Shown here in pieces: positions 56,120 to 64,000 of a stretch of 64,000 nucleotides of DNA. The stretch is from the NCBI RefSeq assembly GCF_900199455.1, contig NZ_FZQR01000020.1:1-64000 (forward strand). The letters are read 5' to 3'. The notes below the pieces were generated by a model. It worked only from the letters and a program-made list of their open reading frames with translations, searched no databases and was not told where the DNA came from. Numbering within the stretch: position 1 is the stretch's first letter; every line of letters starts with the position of its first letter. The position numbers and the translations under genes are program-made. Origin of the DNA: Mesorhizobium carmichaelinearum. Lineage in GTDB: Bacteria; Pseudomonadota; Alphaproteobacteria; Rhizobiales; Rhizobiaceae.

Positions 56120-56237
56120 AGCGATCTCTCCTTCTGAACTTTCCTGGTTCTTGTTCCAACCCGCTGCCGTACCAGTGCGCGACGGCGTCGAGTGCGGCGG
56201 CCTGCTGTGGTGACCATGCGCGTATCGCTTCAGCCAT
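56103..56237 (-). pseudogene. N-terminal stump of an AAA/RecD-like ATPase
   Basis: This 44-codon frame begins [20 protein letters not shown], like the start of phage/plasmid AAA ATPases that continue with a GYAGTGKST motif. It leaves the family after SGLEQEPG and ends inside the ssb start region. It may be translated and couple the HTH gene to ssb, but the ATPase is missing. Confidence 0.45.
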
Positions 56238-56454
56238 TGACCTCACCTCCGCCCTTCAGCCTGTTGCTGCGCAGCATGTAGCCGAGCCCGCGCGAACCCT
56301 CGATTGGCATGCCGAGAGCCTTCAGCGAGGCGATGTCGCGATAGACGCTTCGGCATGAGACGCCTTGCTGCGTGGCGATGCTTTGCGCCGTCACCACCTT
56401 GTCGCGCGTCAACTCGACGATCTGAGCCATGCGGGATTCGCGCTTGCTGGCCAT
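56230..56454 (-). CDS. Small DeoR-like helix-turn-helix protein
   Basis: This 74-residue protein has an HTH of the DeoR/HTH_11 type ([20 protein letters not shown]) followed by a basic tail. It lacks a ligand domain. It overlaps the next small frame and abuts the exonuclease gene, as expected in a compact phage- or plasmid-style operon. It may regulate the block. Confidence 0.7.
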   Translation of the reverse strand: MASKRESRMAQIVELTRDKVVTAQSIATQQGVSCRSVYRDIASLKALGMPIEGSRGLGYMLRSNRLKGGGEVNG

Positions 56455-57257
56455 TAGAAATCCTTCGTCATCGTTTTGCGCCAGGCGTCGGGGTCGATCT
56501 CGGCGCCGGTCTGCGCGGGCGGTGTCGCCGGCTTCGGTGACGGATCAGAGGTCCGCTTCACCCATTCCAGGCGCGCGGTGTGGACGACATCGACCTTGGT
56601 GGCGTCGTCCTTCATCCCCGATTTGTGAAGGATGAAATCGAGATAATCAGTGGGTATCTCCGAGAATCGCTTGCCCTGATGCAAGCCAAAATCGATCTTC
56701 AGCAAGAGCACCGGCTTCACCGAGATCTCGACTAGCGTTTCCACCGGGTAGAGCTTCAGAAGATCGAGAAGGATATGCGCGGTCACCCAGGTGTCCGGAC
56801 CGGCGCGGTGTGATGGCTCTGTTCTGGGATCATCGAGACAAAGCCCGCGCTCATACCGGATCGACCCGTTCTTGTGGCTCTGCATCTCCGGCCATGCGGT
56901 GCGCGCCGCCTTGAAGGTACAAACCCACGGGATGCGGTGGCCGCGAATGAAGCGGCTGTCGAAATCGACGTTGTGGGCGCAGAGATAGTCGGCGCCGCCG
57001 ATCACACGACCGCGTGCGGCGTCAGGGTCCATACCCTCCCCTGCCATGGTCTCGGTGATGTGGTGAACCGCCATTGCCGGGAAGCTGATCGGCATCCCCG
57101 GGTTGACGATGTTGCTGTGCGGGCCCGACTCGATCTGCCAGCCCTTAAGCGGGAAGTAGCGGACATCGGTCCAGCCGATCTCAACCATCTCGGCGGGATC
57201 GTCCATGCCGGTCGTTTCGGTGTCGACGACTCTGATGAGGGTGTAGGGCTCGCTCAT
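56454..57257 (-). CDS. DEDDh-type 3'-5' exonuclease
   Basis: This 267-residue DnaQ-like nuclease has motif ExoI VVDTETTGMDD, ExoII AHNVDFDSRFI and ExoIII H-x4-D in HRAGPDTWVTAHILLD. The C-terminal region adds GLHQGKRFSEIPTDYLDFIL, a quorum/RNase-T-like extension common in phage exonucleases. It overlaps its upstream neighbour by four bases. Confidence 0.85.
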   Translation of the reverse strand: MSEPYTLIRVVDTETTGMDDPAEMVEIGWTDVRYFPLKGWQIESGPHSNIVNPGMPISFPAMAVHHITETMAGEGMDPDAARGRVIGGADYLCAHNVDFDSRFIRGHRIPWVCTFKAARTAWPEMQSHKNGSIRYERGLCLDDPRTEPSHRAGPDTWVTAHILLDLLKLYPVETLVEISVKPVLLLKIDFGLHQGKRFSEIPTDYLDFILHKSGMKDDATKVDVVHTARLEWVKRTSDPSPKPATPPAQTGAEIDPDAWRKTMTKDF

Positions 57258-57508
57258 CGCGCGCTGTACCGATCCAGGTCGTACTCTTTTTCGGCCTGCG
57301 TCCGGTTGTCGTCCGTGCGCGGCGGAGGCGCGGCGCGCTCCATCGCGGCTTCGAAACGCTGAAGCCAGTCGTCGAGAAACCGGTGATGGCGTTCGAAGGC
57401 GCTGTCGATCGAGGATGCCGCGCCGCGCATCTCGCTTGCGGCACCCGACATCGCGTTGCCGACGCTGCGCACCTCTTCGGCGCCAATCAGATGCATGTAC
57501 TCAGCCAT
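57254..57508 (-). CDS. Hypothetical small helical protein
   Basis: This 84-residue protein starts at the ATG at 57508 ([20 protein letters not shown]). It is predicted to be helical throughout, with amphipathic stretches (AFERHHRFLDDWLQRFEAAM). It overlaps the exonuclease start by four bases and the preceding gene by eight. The function is unknown. Confidence 0.55.
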   Translation of the reverse strand: MAEYMHLIGAEEVRSVGNAMSGAASEMRGAASSIDSAFERHHRFLDDWLQRFEAAMERAAPPPRTDDNRTQAEKEYDLDRYSAR

Positions 57509-57917
57509 CATAATCCTCGTCGTTTTCGCAGTCGTCCAAGTCATCGCCGTAAGAATCGAGTTCGGCGCGCCCTTCGTCCTCGACCCGCTTGATGCAGTCA
57601 TCGCAGACGTCGTAGACGCGCCCGGCCATGCCCTCTTCGTAGTCGCGGCGTGGCCGCGGGCGTGGCTTGTGGGTCTTGCACCAGTCGCAAGTCCCGGACC
57701 AATCGGCGTTCTTCATCTCCTCGCGGTAGGCGGCGAGGCGCTCCTCGCAGATGTCGTTCATCTCGGAGCCGAAGCTGTCGGTCTCGCCCTGGATGCGAGC
57801 GACGGCGGGGCGATCCGGATGGTCGTCGCACATCGTCCCGTCCGGGCAGTCATGCCCGCTTCCAGGCAGTGATGAGATCGGGCCGGTGACGTCAGCCACG
57901 GTTGCTGGCCTTTCCAT
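57501..57917 (-). CDS. Hypothetical protein with paired cysteine motifs
   Basis: This 138-residue acidic protein has cysteine pairs in [13 protein letters not shown] and [13 protein letters not shown], together a probable zinc-binding knuckle, and an acidic C-terminus. The ATG at 57917 overlaps the acyl carrier protein gene by 26 bases; a GTG at 57899 with an upstream GGAAAGG is an alternative start. No family is recognised. Confidence 0.5.
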   Translation of the reverse strand: MERPATVADVTGPISSLPGSGHDCPDGTMCDDHPDRPAVARIQGETDSFGSEMNDICEERLAAYREEMKNADWSGTCDWCKTHKPRPRPRRDYEEGMAGRVYDVCDDCIKRVEDEGRAELDSYGDDLDDCENDEDYDG

Positions 57918-58134
57918 CGATGTACTTGACCGCCTCGGCAAACGTCAGGATCGTTTCCGCATCGCTATCCGCGATCTCGATCCCGAATTCCTCTTCGAAG
58001 GTCATGACGAGTTCGACGAGGTCGAGGCTGTCGGCGCCGAGGTCTTCGATGAAGCTGGCCCGATCCGTCACCTTCTCGGTGCCAACGTTCAGATGCTTTG
58101 CAACGATGGCCTTGGGGCGTTCTTCGATGGTCAT
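57892..58134 (-). CDS. Acyl carrier protein
   Basis: This 80-residue ACP has the 4'-phosphopantetheine Ser in [20 protein letters not shown] and the acidic helix II/III of AcpP-type proteins. It looks like a housekeeping-type ACP, not NodF or AcpXL, and it has no fatty-acid genes around it. Its place between unknown small proteins of a plasmid block is unusual; it may serve an acylated product made by the element. Confidence 0.88.
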   Translation of the reverse strand: MTIEERPKAIVAKHLNVGTEKVTDRASFIEDLGADSLDLVELVMTFEEEFGIEIADSDAETILTFAEAVKYIDGKASNRG

Positions 58135-58152
58135 TTCGTTCTCTCCTCTAAA

Positions 58153-58928
58153 TCAGCGCGCCGCGTCGGTCACGTTGGGGCCGTCCGGCACGATTGCCTC
58201 TGACTCCGGCTCCGGCGCCACCACCTGGGCGGCGAACCCAATCACGGCCGTCGCCAGTGCGCGCAGCGAGTGGCTGTCGGTCACCGCATGCGGTTCGCCT
58301 TCGATGACGGCGCGAGCAATATCGGTGGCCCGGCGAAGTTGAGCGGAGCCACGATCGCGCGGCCGCCGGCATCAACGAGCATGACGTCGCCGACGCCGAA
58401 GGATTGGTCGACGGGACCGGCCTTGCTCGGCACCTTCTTGCTGCCGGGCTTCGTCACCGAGACGACCTTCCTGCCGTTGGCGAACACGGCGACATCCGTG
58501 GCGTGAACCTCAATGGGGCATGCCCGGATATCCTTGTGGACGTGTACGATAGGCAGCTCCGCGTCTTTCGACTTCAGGACGCGACCGACACCGTCGACAG
58601 CGATGTCGGCTTCGGCGATCGCCCGCACCGAACCGCGACCGCGAGGGACGAGGCGACCGACCTTGTCCGGGTCCGGCGCGATCGCCGACACCTTGCCGCC
58701 TTCGATGATGGCGCCGGCCGATTCGAACGCCACGATCGCGATGCGGGTCTGCCGCAGCCGTTCGGTGAGGTCGGCGATCTCCTTTTCGAGATTGACTTCA
58801 TCGGACCGGAACCGCTCCAGCATCCCGGTGACGGCCCTCGAGCTGCGGTCGAGAAGCGATCCCGGCGCGATCTCATCTTCCGAGAGGTCGACCTCGACCA
58901 ATGGTTTGCGCAAGCGAAAGAAGATCAT
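58153..58928 (-). pseudogene. Hypothetical phage-type protein, frameshifted near its end
   Basis: The frame from the ATG at 58928 encodes 215 residues with a coiled coil (EVNLEKEIADLTERLRQTRI) and a beta-rich middle, but ends in PILLAPSSKANRMR at 58281. A different frame from about 58350 to 58153 reads ATDIARAVIEGEPHAVTDSH and SLRALATAVIGFAAQ, which has much better coding character. A single-base loss at about 58340 would restore one protein of about 258 residues. The family is unknown. Confidence 0.5.
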
Positions 58929-58932
58929 AGTC

Positions 58933-59172
58933 TCAACCCTCCTTGACTTGGGAAAACATTCGCAGCGTCTCAGCCACCGGCAATTCCTTACGATCAGGCT
59001 TGCTGGCTGCGGCGAGTTTCGCGACTGACGAGGCCTTAGCCATAAAGGCGACGGTCCCCATGACAGAGACCTGGGCGGAGAACCGCGCCTGCCGCTCGCG
59101 ATCGAGCTTGGAGAAATCGGCCTTCATTTGCCGCTCAACAGAGCGCAGCGCGCGCCGTCTGATTTGGTCCAT
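58933..59172 (-). CDS. Hypothetical small basic protein
   Basis: This 79-residue protein (RRRALRSVERQMKADFSKLD; ARFSAQVSVMGTVAFMAKAS) is positively charged and helical. It is the first gene of the minus-strand block and ends five bases before the next gene starts. Its start lies ten bases from the IS6 end, so the promoter has probably been replaced by the insertion. Confidence 0.5.
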   Translation of the reverse strand: MDQIRRRALRSVERQMKADFSKLDRERQARFSAQVSVMGTVAFMAKASSVAKLAAASKPDRKELPVAETLRMFSQVKEG

Positions 59173-59181
59173 CGCGGCGAG

Positions 59182-59387
59182 TTAGCGACGACCGGCACAG
59201 AGCCGTCTGCGGCTCTCTAGGATCAGGTGCTCTGAAGACGGGCGATTTCGCGCCACATCTGCATCGCAGATCCTCGCAGCTCGCGATGATGGTCAGATGG
59301 AATGTTGTGGCGAGGAATGTGAAACAGGTTGGCGATGGGATCGTGGGTGGAGAGGAAGCGCTGAAGCTGTCGGGCTGACTTGAACCG
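59182..59387. repeat. IS6-family end, copy 1 (matches 63795-64000)
   Basis: Starting at TTAGCGACGACCGGCACAGA, this segment repeats at 63795 in the same orientation with only about three differences over 206 bases (for example G/A at 59227, and two near 59382-59385). It includes a terminal stem AGAGCCG-TCTG-CGGCTCT (59199-59216) and the C-terminal coding part of the transposase. Confidence 0.85.
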
Positions 59388-59938
59388 CTTCATAGTCCTC
59401 TCCGGCCGTCGGACCGGTTGGTGAGAATTCTCAGCGCGCTTGTTCAGGCCCTTGTGTGAGCGATGCTCGACGCCCGGCATGATATCGCGCTTGGCCGCAC
59501 TGTAGGATCGAAGCTTGTCAGTGACCATCACACGCGGCGAGCGGCATTGACCTTTGAGAAGCTTTCGCATCAGACGCCTGGCAACCTTGGCATTGCGGCG
59601 TCTTTGCACCAGAACATCGAGAACGAAACCGTCCTGATCGACCGCACGCCAAAGCCAGTGTTTCTTTCCCCGAATGGTGATGACGGCCTCGTCGAGGTGC
59701 CATTTGTCGCTGAGCTTTCCGGCTGAGCGCTTGCGGATGTCATTGGCAAAGTGCCTTCCGAATTTCTCCGCCCACAGCTCCACCGTCTGGTGGGAGACCG
59801 TGATGCCACGGGCAGCCAGCAGATCTTCGACCATTCGCAGCTGAGAGGAAACCGGAAATAAAGCCAGACCGCATGGGCAATCACATCAGCGGGAAAACGG
59901 TGGCGGCGATAAAGTCGATCACGGGCAATAGTCGTCAT
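59223..59938 (-). pseudogene. IS6-family transposase, one frameshift
   Basis: The main frame (59223-59834) has the DDE core of IS6-family transposases: KWHLDEAVITIRGKKHWLWR, then AVDQDGFVLDVLVQRRRN, VMVTDKLRSYSAAK and the Glu in HKGLNKRAENSHQPVRRPER. The first 34 codons (RHRFPADVIAHAVWLYFRFP) lie in another frame. One C missing at about 59848 separates them (LSLRMVEDLL expected). Otherwise the transposase is complete. Confidence 0.85.
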
Positions 59939-60069
59939 GCCCACTCATCGCATACCTAAATCGACCGTCGGTTAATGTTACGATGCCGATGATGCCGTTC
60001 CGCATGTGCACAAACGATCGCAGGAGTAACTTGACCTCAACGACCCCAATCAGAGAAGCCTGCTAGTGA

Positions 60070-60291
60070 TCACGTCGTTCGTCTCGGGCTTTGCGTTAGC
60101 CCCTTGCGCGTCTCGGGCTTTGCGTTAGGCCCTTGCGCGTCCTTGCATGTCGCCCTCGATCTCACGCTTTGAAAACAATGCCCGTTGCAGGGAGCACCTG
60201 CGACGTTGCGAACAAGCGCGAAAATGGCCCTGAAGTGAAGTTGGGGCGCCACCATCCGATTGCACGCCAAGCTGAGCAGTGCCTGACGCAT
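60070..60291 (-). CDS. Possible small protein, unknown
   Basis: From the ATG at 60291, an AGGAGGA sits about nine bases upstream and gives an excellent ribosome-binding site. The 73-residue product begins MRQALLSLACNRMVAPQLHF and ends in a basic, proline-rich tail encoded by a tandem repeat. No family is recognised; the strong ribosome-binding site is the only support. Confidence 0.35.
   Translation of the reverse strand: MRQALLSLACNRMVAPQLHFRAIFALVRNVAGAPCNGHCFQSVRSRATCKDAQGPNAKPETRKGLTQSPRRTT
60081..60138. repeat. Two 29-base tandem repeats
   Basis: GTCTCGGGCTTTGCGTTAGC followed by CCCTTGCGC (60081-60109) is repeated at 60110-60138 with one transition-like difference (GCCCC to GGCCC). It is placed in the 3' end of the possible small gene. 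Confidence 0.85.
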
Positions 60292-60836
60292 GTATTGGTT
60301 TCCTCCTAATGCAGCCACCGTCGAGGCAACTGCACGTCGACTACGTTTCAGGATCGAGGGAGGATAGTCAATCGAGCTAACCTTTCATCTGTGAAAGGAA
60401 ACTCGGCGCTCGGATAGAATTCTATCAGCTCACATATTTCTCTTGTCGGGCTTGTGCAGTTCCGGCACGTCAAGCCGCCGGCGCAACGCTGAGAAGCCTC
60501 TCCTGCCGCTTAACTACGATATATTCTTGGCATTTGCCCATATTGCGCCATAATGGGCATCCGCACTACGGAGGAACGCCAGAACATGCTTGGAATGACC
60601 CATGGCGAAAAGGGCGCTAGGCACGTGAAACGAAAGGCCCGGGTCTCGCTGGGGTGGCTCTGGCTAAGGAGTCGTCCGTGAAGAACTCGGAAGGCTTTGA
60701 TTCAATTTAGGATTCTGCTCCAGTTTTGCGTTTGATTTTGCCGAAAATCGTGGCTTTGAGCGGCGATTTCCGGCAAATTGAAGCGTGCCCGTACGCGTGA
60801 TTCGACTGTTGTGGCGAAGCTGCGAGGGAGCGAGCG

Positions 60837-62183
60837 ATGCGGCCGAAGGAACGGCACGAAAGCGGACAGACCGACCTGTTGCGATCCCGGCTCGACCAGA
60901 TCCTCAACATGGATCATGCGCTGGTGAAACTGGCCCGGTCGATCGACTGGCGTTTCCTCGAACAACGGCTTGGCGCGGTCTATGACGACGATCCCGGCCG
61001 GCCGCCGCTGCCGACCCGGTTGATGGCGGGCCTGGCCATCCTCAAGTCGATGCACAACCTGTCCGACGAGGCGCTGTGCGAGCGCTGGCTTGAGAACCCC
61101 TATTAGCAGCTGTTCTGCGGCGAGGAGTTCTTCCAGCACCGCCTGCGCAGCTCGCTGACGCGCTGGCGTCTGCGCATGGGCGAGGAGCGGCTGATGGCCT
61201 TGCTCCAGGAGAGCCTTGCGGCAGCGATGCGGCTGGGGGCGGCCAAACCGGCCGACTTCCGTGCGGTGATCGTCGACACCACCGTACAGGAGAAGGCCAT
61301 CACCTTCCCGACCGACGCCAAGCTGATGCATCGGGCCCGCGAGCGGCTGGTGACGCTGACCAGGAAACACGGCATCGTGCTGCGCCAGTCTTATGCGCGG
61401 GTCGGCAAGTTCGCGCTGATCAAGCATCAGCGTTATGCCCATGCCAAGCAGTTCAAGCGCGCCAACCGGGCGCTCAAGCGGCTGCGCACCATGCTCGGCG
61501 CGGTGATCCGCGACATTACCCGCAAGCTCGCCGGGCAGCCCGAACTGAGCCAGGTCTTCGCCCTGCCGCTGTCGCTTGCCCGGCGCGTCAGGGACCAGCG
61601 GCAGCGCGAGCGCGGCCGCAAGGTCTATTCCCTGCACGCTCCCGAGGTGGAATGCATCGGCAAGGGTAAGGCCCACAAGCCCTATGAGTTCGGCGTCAAG
61701 GTCTCGGTCGCCACCACGCTGCAGCGCAGCCGCGGCGGCCAGTTCGTCGCCCATGTCAAGGCGCTGCCCGGCAATCCCTATGACGGCCACACGCTGGCCA
61801 CCGTCATTCCCGCCATCGAGACCGCGATCGGCGTCAATCTCGGCAAGATCGTCGCCGATGCCGGCTATCGCGGCCACAACGCGCCGAAGGACAAGATGTT
61901 CAAGGTCCATGTCGCCGGCTACAGGCGCGGCCTCACCAAGGCCATCAAGCGGGCACTGCGACGCCGGGCCGCCGTCGAACCGGTCATCGGCCATCTCAAG
62001 CAGGACCACCGCATGGGCCGCAACTTCCTGGCCTTCCCCGAAGGTGACGCCAACAACGCTATGCTCGCCGCCGTCGGCTACAACTTCAGCCTCTTGCTCA
62101 ACTGGCTGAGGCTTTTGTTTGCCTTCTTCCTGGCGCTGCTTGCAACCGCTCCAGCGTCACCGGTCCAGCCACGGTCAGCCTGA
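60837..62183 (+). pseudogene. IS5-family transposase with amber codon and small deletion
   Basis: The N-terminal frame (60837-61106) has DUF772-type sequence PLPTRLMAGLAILKSMHNLS and ends in a TAG after LENPY. The second frame, still in phase, continues QLFCGEEFF and has the DDE core (FRAVIVDTTVQEKAITFPTD; GYRGHNAPKD) and RRAAVEPVIGHLKQDHRMGR. The TAG replaces a codon for an aromatic residue, and about four residues (PFDR in relatives) are missing after HRL. The 435-residue antisense open frame is a shadow. Confidence 0.82.
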
Positions 62184-62397
62184 CCTCCGCAGCTCAACCG
62201 GAATAGCCTCTGAAACGGGGCTCGCCTTCAACGCCGGTGCCGAAATGAAATGGCTTTCTTCACGGCGACTAAGGATGGCCTTGGCCTGGCGCACTGACAG
62301 ACGACTGTGCTCAAAACGATTGGCTTCCTGGAGAAGCCCGACGTTGGACGACCTCGGGGGCGCACTTGCCGCCAGCATCGGTTTCATCCGACATGGG

Positions 62398-63378
62398 CTA
62401 TGATTCGGGAGCCGGTGTGAGACGCTTGGTCGGCCCAGGAACTCTGCGACCTCCCTTGATCTCACGTGGAGTAACCATCCGGGACGCCTCCTGCACCATT
62501 ACCTCCCGTATCCAGATGCTTGCCGGATCACTGTTGTGAAGGGCGGGCCATTGGACGGCCCAGGTGAATGTGGGAAGCGGCAGCGGGAGTTCGATGATCT
62601 GCAGGGGGAACGTTTTTTCGAAATGCTTAACCAGCCGCAACGGCATCGTCGCTACGCGATCTGTGCCTGATACCATGGGCGGGATCATGCTGAAGCCCTG
62701 CACGGCCACCTCGACACGTCTCTTGAGACCATGCTCAAGGAAAAACCATTCGTCGATGGAGGGCCTCAGCGCGCGCCCGAACCTGACCGCAACCTGCCCC
62801 ATCGACAAAAATCTCTCGAGTGTAAGTTGCCGTGGCAGCTGTTTGTTCGTAGGGCAGCCCACGCACACGATCTTGTCGTCGAACAGCGCCACTTTTGAAT
62901 GCGCGCTCGACGTGAACAAATCCGGAAGAATCAGAAAATCGACGTCCCTACGCCGGAGAAGCTCATCCGGTTCGTCGTCGATAGACAGCAATTCCAAGCT
63001 GACGGCGGGTGCCTCCCGTGCAACACGCTCCACGACCTTTTCAAAAAATACCAGCGTGACGAAATCGGAAAGAATGATAGTGAAGCGCCGGTCGGATTGA
63101 GCTGGGATAAACTGATCCTGTGAAAGAATCGAGTATTGGATGTGCAGGAGCGCGTCACGGACTGCGGGGGCGAGCGCTTGCGCACGCGGTGTCAGAATAC
63201 GTGCGCGGCCGCTCAGGATAAACAAGTCATCGTGGAAATAATCGCGCAGCCGGGCGACCGCCGCACTCATTGCCGGCTGACTTAGGTTAATGCGGTGTGC
63301 CGCCTCCGTGAGCTTGCGTTCGGTCAGCAGCGCGTCGAGCACCACGAGCAGATTCAGATCAAGACCCTTGAAACGCAT
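62398..63378 (-). CDS. nodD: Nodulation regulator NodD
   Basis: This 326-residue LysR protein starts at 63378 ([20 protein letters not shown]). It carries the NodD signatures [40 protein letters not shown] and [20 protein letters not shown]. NodD binds nod boxes and activates nodulation genes in response to plant flavonoids. The C-terminus has about 22 residues beyond the usual end (VQEASRM). A nod box lies 10 bases upstream of its start, reading the other way. Confidence 0.95.
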   Translation of the reverse strand: MRFKGLDLNLLVVLDALLTERKLTEAAHRINLSQPAMSAAVARLRDYFHDDLFILSGRARILTPRAQALAPAVRDALLHIQYSILSQDQFIPAQSDRRFTIILSDFVTLVFFEKVVERVAREAPAVSLELLSIDDEPDELLRRRDVDFLILPDLFTSSAHSKVALFDDKIVCVGCPTNKQLPRQLTLERFLSMGQVAVRFGRALRPSIDEWFFLEHGLKRRVEVAVQGFSMIPPMVSGTDRVATMPLRLVKHFEKTFPLQIIELPLPLPTFTWAVQWPALHNSDPASIWIREVMVQEASRMVTPREIKGGRRVPGPTKRLTPAPES

Positions 63379-63388
63379 GTGTCCACCC

Positions 63389-63435
63389 ATCCAAAGCGTA
63401 TATGCGCTTCATCGAAACAAACGATTTACTGATTT
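63389..63435 (+). promoter_or_regulatory. nod box
   Basis: The 47-base element begins ATCCAAAGCG and contains ATCGAAACAAACGATTTACT, which matches the nod box consensus (ATCCA...GATG...ATCNAAACAATCGATTTTAC) at nearly every conserved position. It points rightward, away from nodD. The 60 bases after it carry a 24-codon frame and then IS630 and IS6 relics, so no intact nod operon lies downstream in this window. Confidence 0.9.
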
Positions 63436-63689
63436 TGCAGAACCTTGTATAGGGAATCCAAGGATGAAAGAGAGCTGGCTTCGTTTGTTTGGACAGCGCC
63501 CTGCGGAATTTAAGTGGTTTCCTGCCGGGTTACGTTGAACGCAGGGCTTTGCGATTTTTCTGCGGCGTCGGGAGGGTGAAGCTCGACCAGACCTGAAGCA
63601 AAATCACGCGGCGACGATCATGCGGCCGTCGCCATTGCGTGCGCGCCGAAATCAACCTCGTCGGGCGCGCGCCCGTCAAGGCTTGAACG

Positions 63690-63790
63690 TGGGCGTCCTC
63701 CATTGTAAGGAGGAGATCAAGCCGCACAAGGTGCGCTACTACCTGGAACGTCGCGATGCCGAGTACGAGCAGAAGATGGCGCGGCATTGT
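63690..63790 (+). pseudogene. IS630-family transposase fragment
   Basis: One frame reads KEEIKPHKVRYYLERRDAEY, an N-terminal-half signature of IS630-family transposases (EIKPHKVRYYLERRDPEF in relatives). It is cut off at about 63794 by the IS6 copy. No other part of the element is visible. Confidence 0.7.
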
Positions 63791-63794
63791 AAAC

Positions 63795-64000
63795 TTAGCG
63801 ACGACCGGCACAGAGCCGTCTGCGGCTCTCTAGGATCAGGTACTCTGAAGACGGGCGATTTCGCGCCACATCTGCATCGCAGATCCTCGCAGCTCGCGAT
63901 GATGGTCAGATGGAATGTTGTGGCGAGGAATGTGAAACAGGTTGGCGATGGGATCGTGGGTGGAGAGGAAGCGCTGAAGCTGTCGGGCTGACTTCAGCCG
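63795..64000. repeat. IS6-family element, copy 2, 3' part only
   Basis: This 206-base segment is in the same orientation as 59182-59387, with a few differences. The transposase frame ends at 63836 on the minus strand and continues out of the window. Together the two copies frame the nodD region as a direct-repeat pair. Confidence 0.85.

Larger units (their letters stand above)
59945..60836. other. Gap between IS6 and IS5 relics
   Basis: It holds one possible small gene (60070-60291) and a 31-codon frame at 60586-60681 with GGAGG in front. It also has perfect palindromes: CCTTTCA-TCTG-TGAAAGG (60381-60398) and GATAGAATTCTATC (60413-60426), and an inverted pair TGCCCAT/ATGGGCA (60535-60541, 60553-60559). 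No known family was recognised. Confidence 0.45.

Noticed and set aside
60525-60560. Sigma-54 promoter (GG/GC pair) near TTGGCATTTGCCC
   Set aside because: The spacing between GG and GC does not fit the -24/-12 rule.
60702-62009. 435-codon antisense frame over the IS5-family transposase
   Set aside because: Shadow of the transposase; it spans the amber codon only because stops are rare on that strand.
1-64000. CRISPR arrays, rRNA and tRNA genes
   Set aside because: No regularly spaced repeats of suitable size and no recognisable tRNA or rRNA segments were seen; a tRNAscan/covariance search was not possible.

Overview
The window is GC-rich alphaproteobacterial DNA from a nodulating rhizobium, most likely Mesorhizobium or a close relative. 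The strongest clue is a nodD gene (62398-63378, minus) with a recognisable nod box just upstream (63389-63435). The rest fits a symbiosis island or symbiotic plasmid: many insertion-sequence relics, single-copy catabolic operons, plasmid or phage-type replication genes and a defence cluster. I see no rRNA, tRNA or CRISPR array.

Layout. 140-1792 is an MFS exporter. 2197-5980 is a graveyard of gene and IS fragments around two intact genes (a DoxX-like protein and a LysR regulator). 6029-15781 is a catabolic cluster diverging from a MocR-type regulator. Leftward lie a methionine gamma-lyase-like enzyme, a DapA-like lyase/aldolase, PaiB and RidA; rightward lie a MOSC protein, a PDR/VanB-type reductase, an AceE-like E1 and a second PaiB. 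The set suggests breakdown of a sulfur amino acid through an imine and a 2-oxo acid. 15954-19943 holds DoxX, a quinone-oxidoreductase-like protein, TetR, XRE-cupin and a B3/4-domain protein. 20294-27766 continues the sulfur theme: cystathionine beta-lyase, a broken PhzF, an ISKra4 relic, an aliphatic-sulfonate-type ABC transporter with a frameshifted permease, and a frameshifted flavin monooxygenase.

28123-38352 holds a DUF309 protein, then a GntR regulator diverging from a nine-kilobase operon: PF06684 protein, alpha/beta-hydrolase/flavin-reductase fusion, LLM monooxygenase, aldehyde dehydrogenase and a four-gene polyamine-type ABC importer. It resembles a rearranged Rut-like (flavin-dependent ring-opening) pathway of unknown substrate.

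38353-53795 is a defence-like region. It has the C-terminal remnant of an AAA ATPase, then a 1987-aa DUF4011/SF1 helicase/Vsr-like nuclease/DUF3320 protein in an operon with an SbcD-like nuclease and an SbcC-like ATPase. An AbiE-type toxin-antitoxin pair with a leaderless, twin-inverted-repeat promoter follows, and it is translationally coupled to a sigma-like factor, an unknown protein and the N-terminal stump of an ImmA/IrrE peptidase. 53468-59172 (minus) is a compact plasmid/phage-type block: HD-domain protein, Lar-like protein, SSB, small HTH, DEDDh exonuclease, acyl carrier protein and small unknowns.

59182-64000 contains nodD and a dead IS5-family transposase between two same-orientation copies of an IS6-family element; the second copy runs off the window.

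Several genes carry single-base indels. I cannot tell real decay from assembly error, but the very long genes at 40-50 kb are intact.
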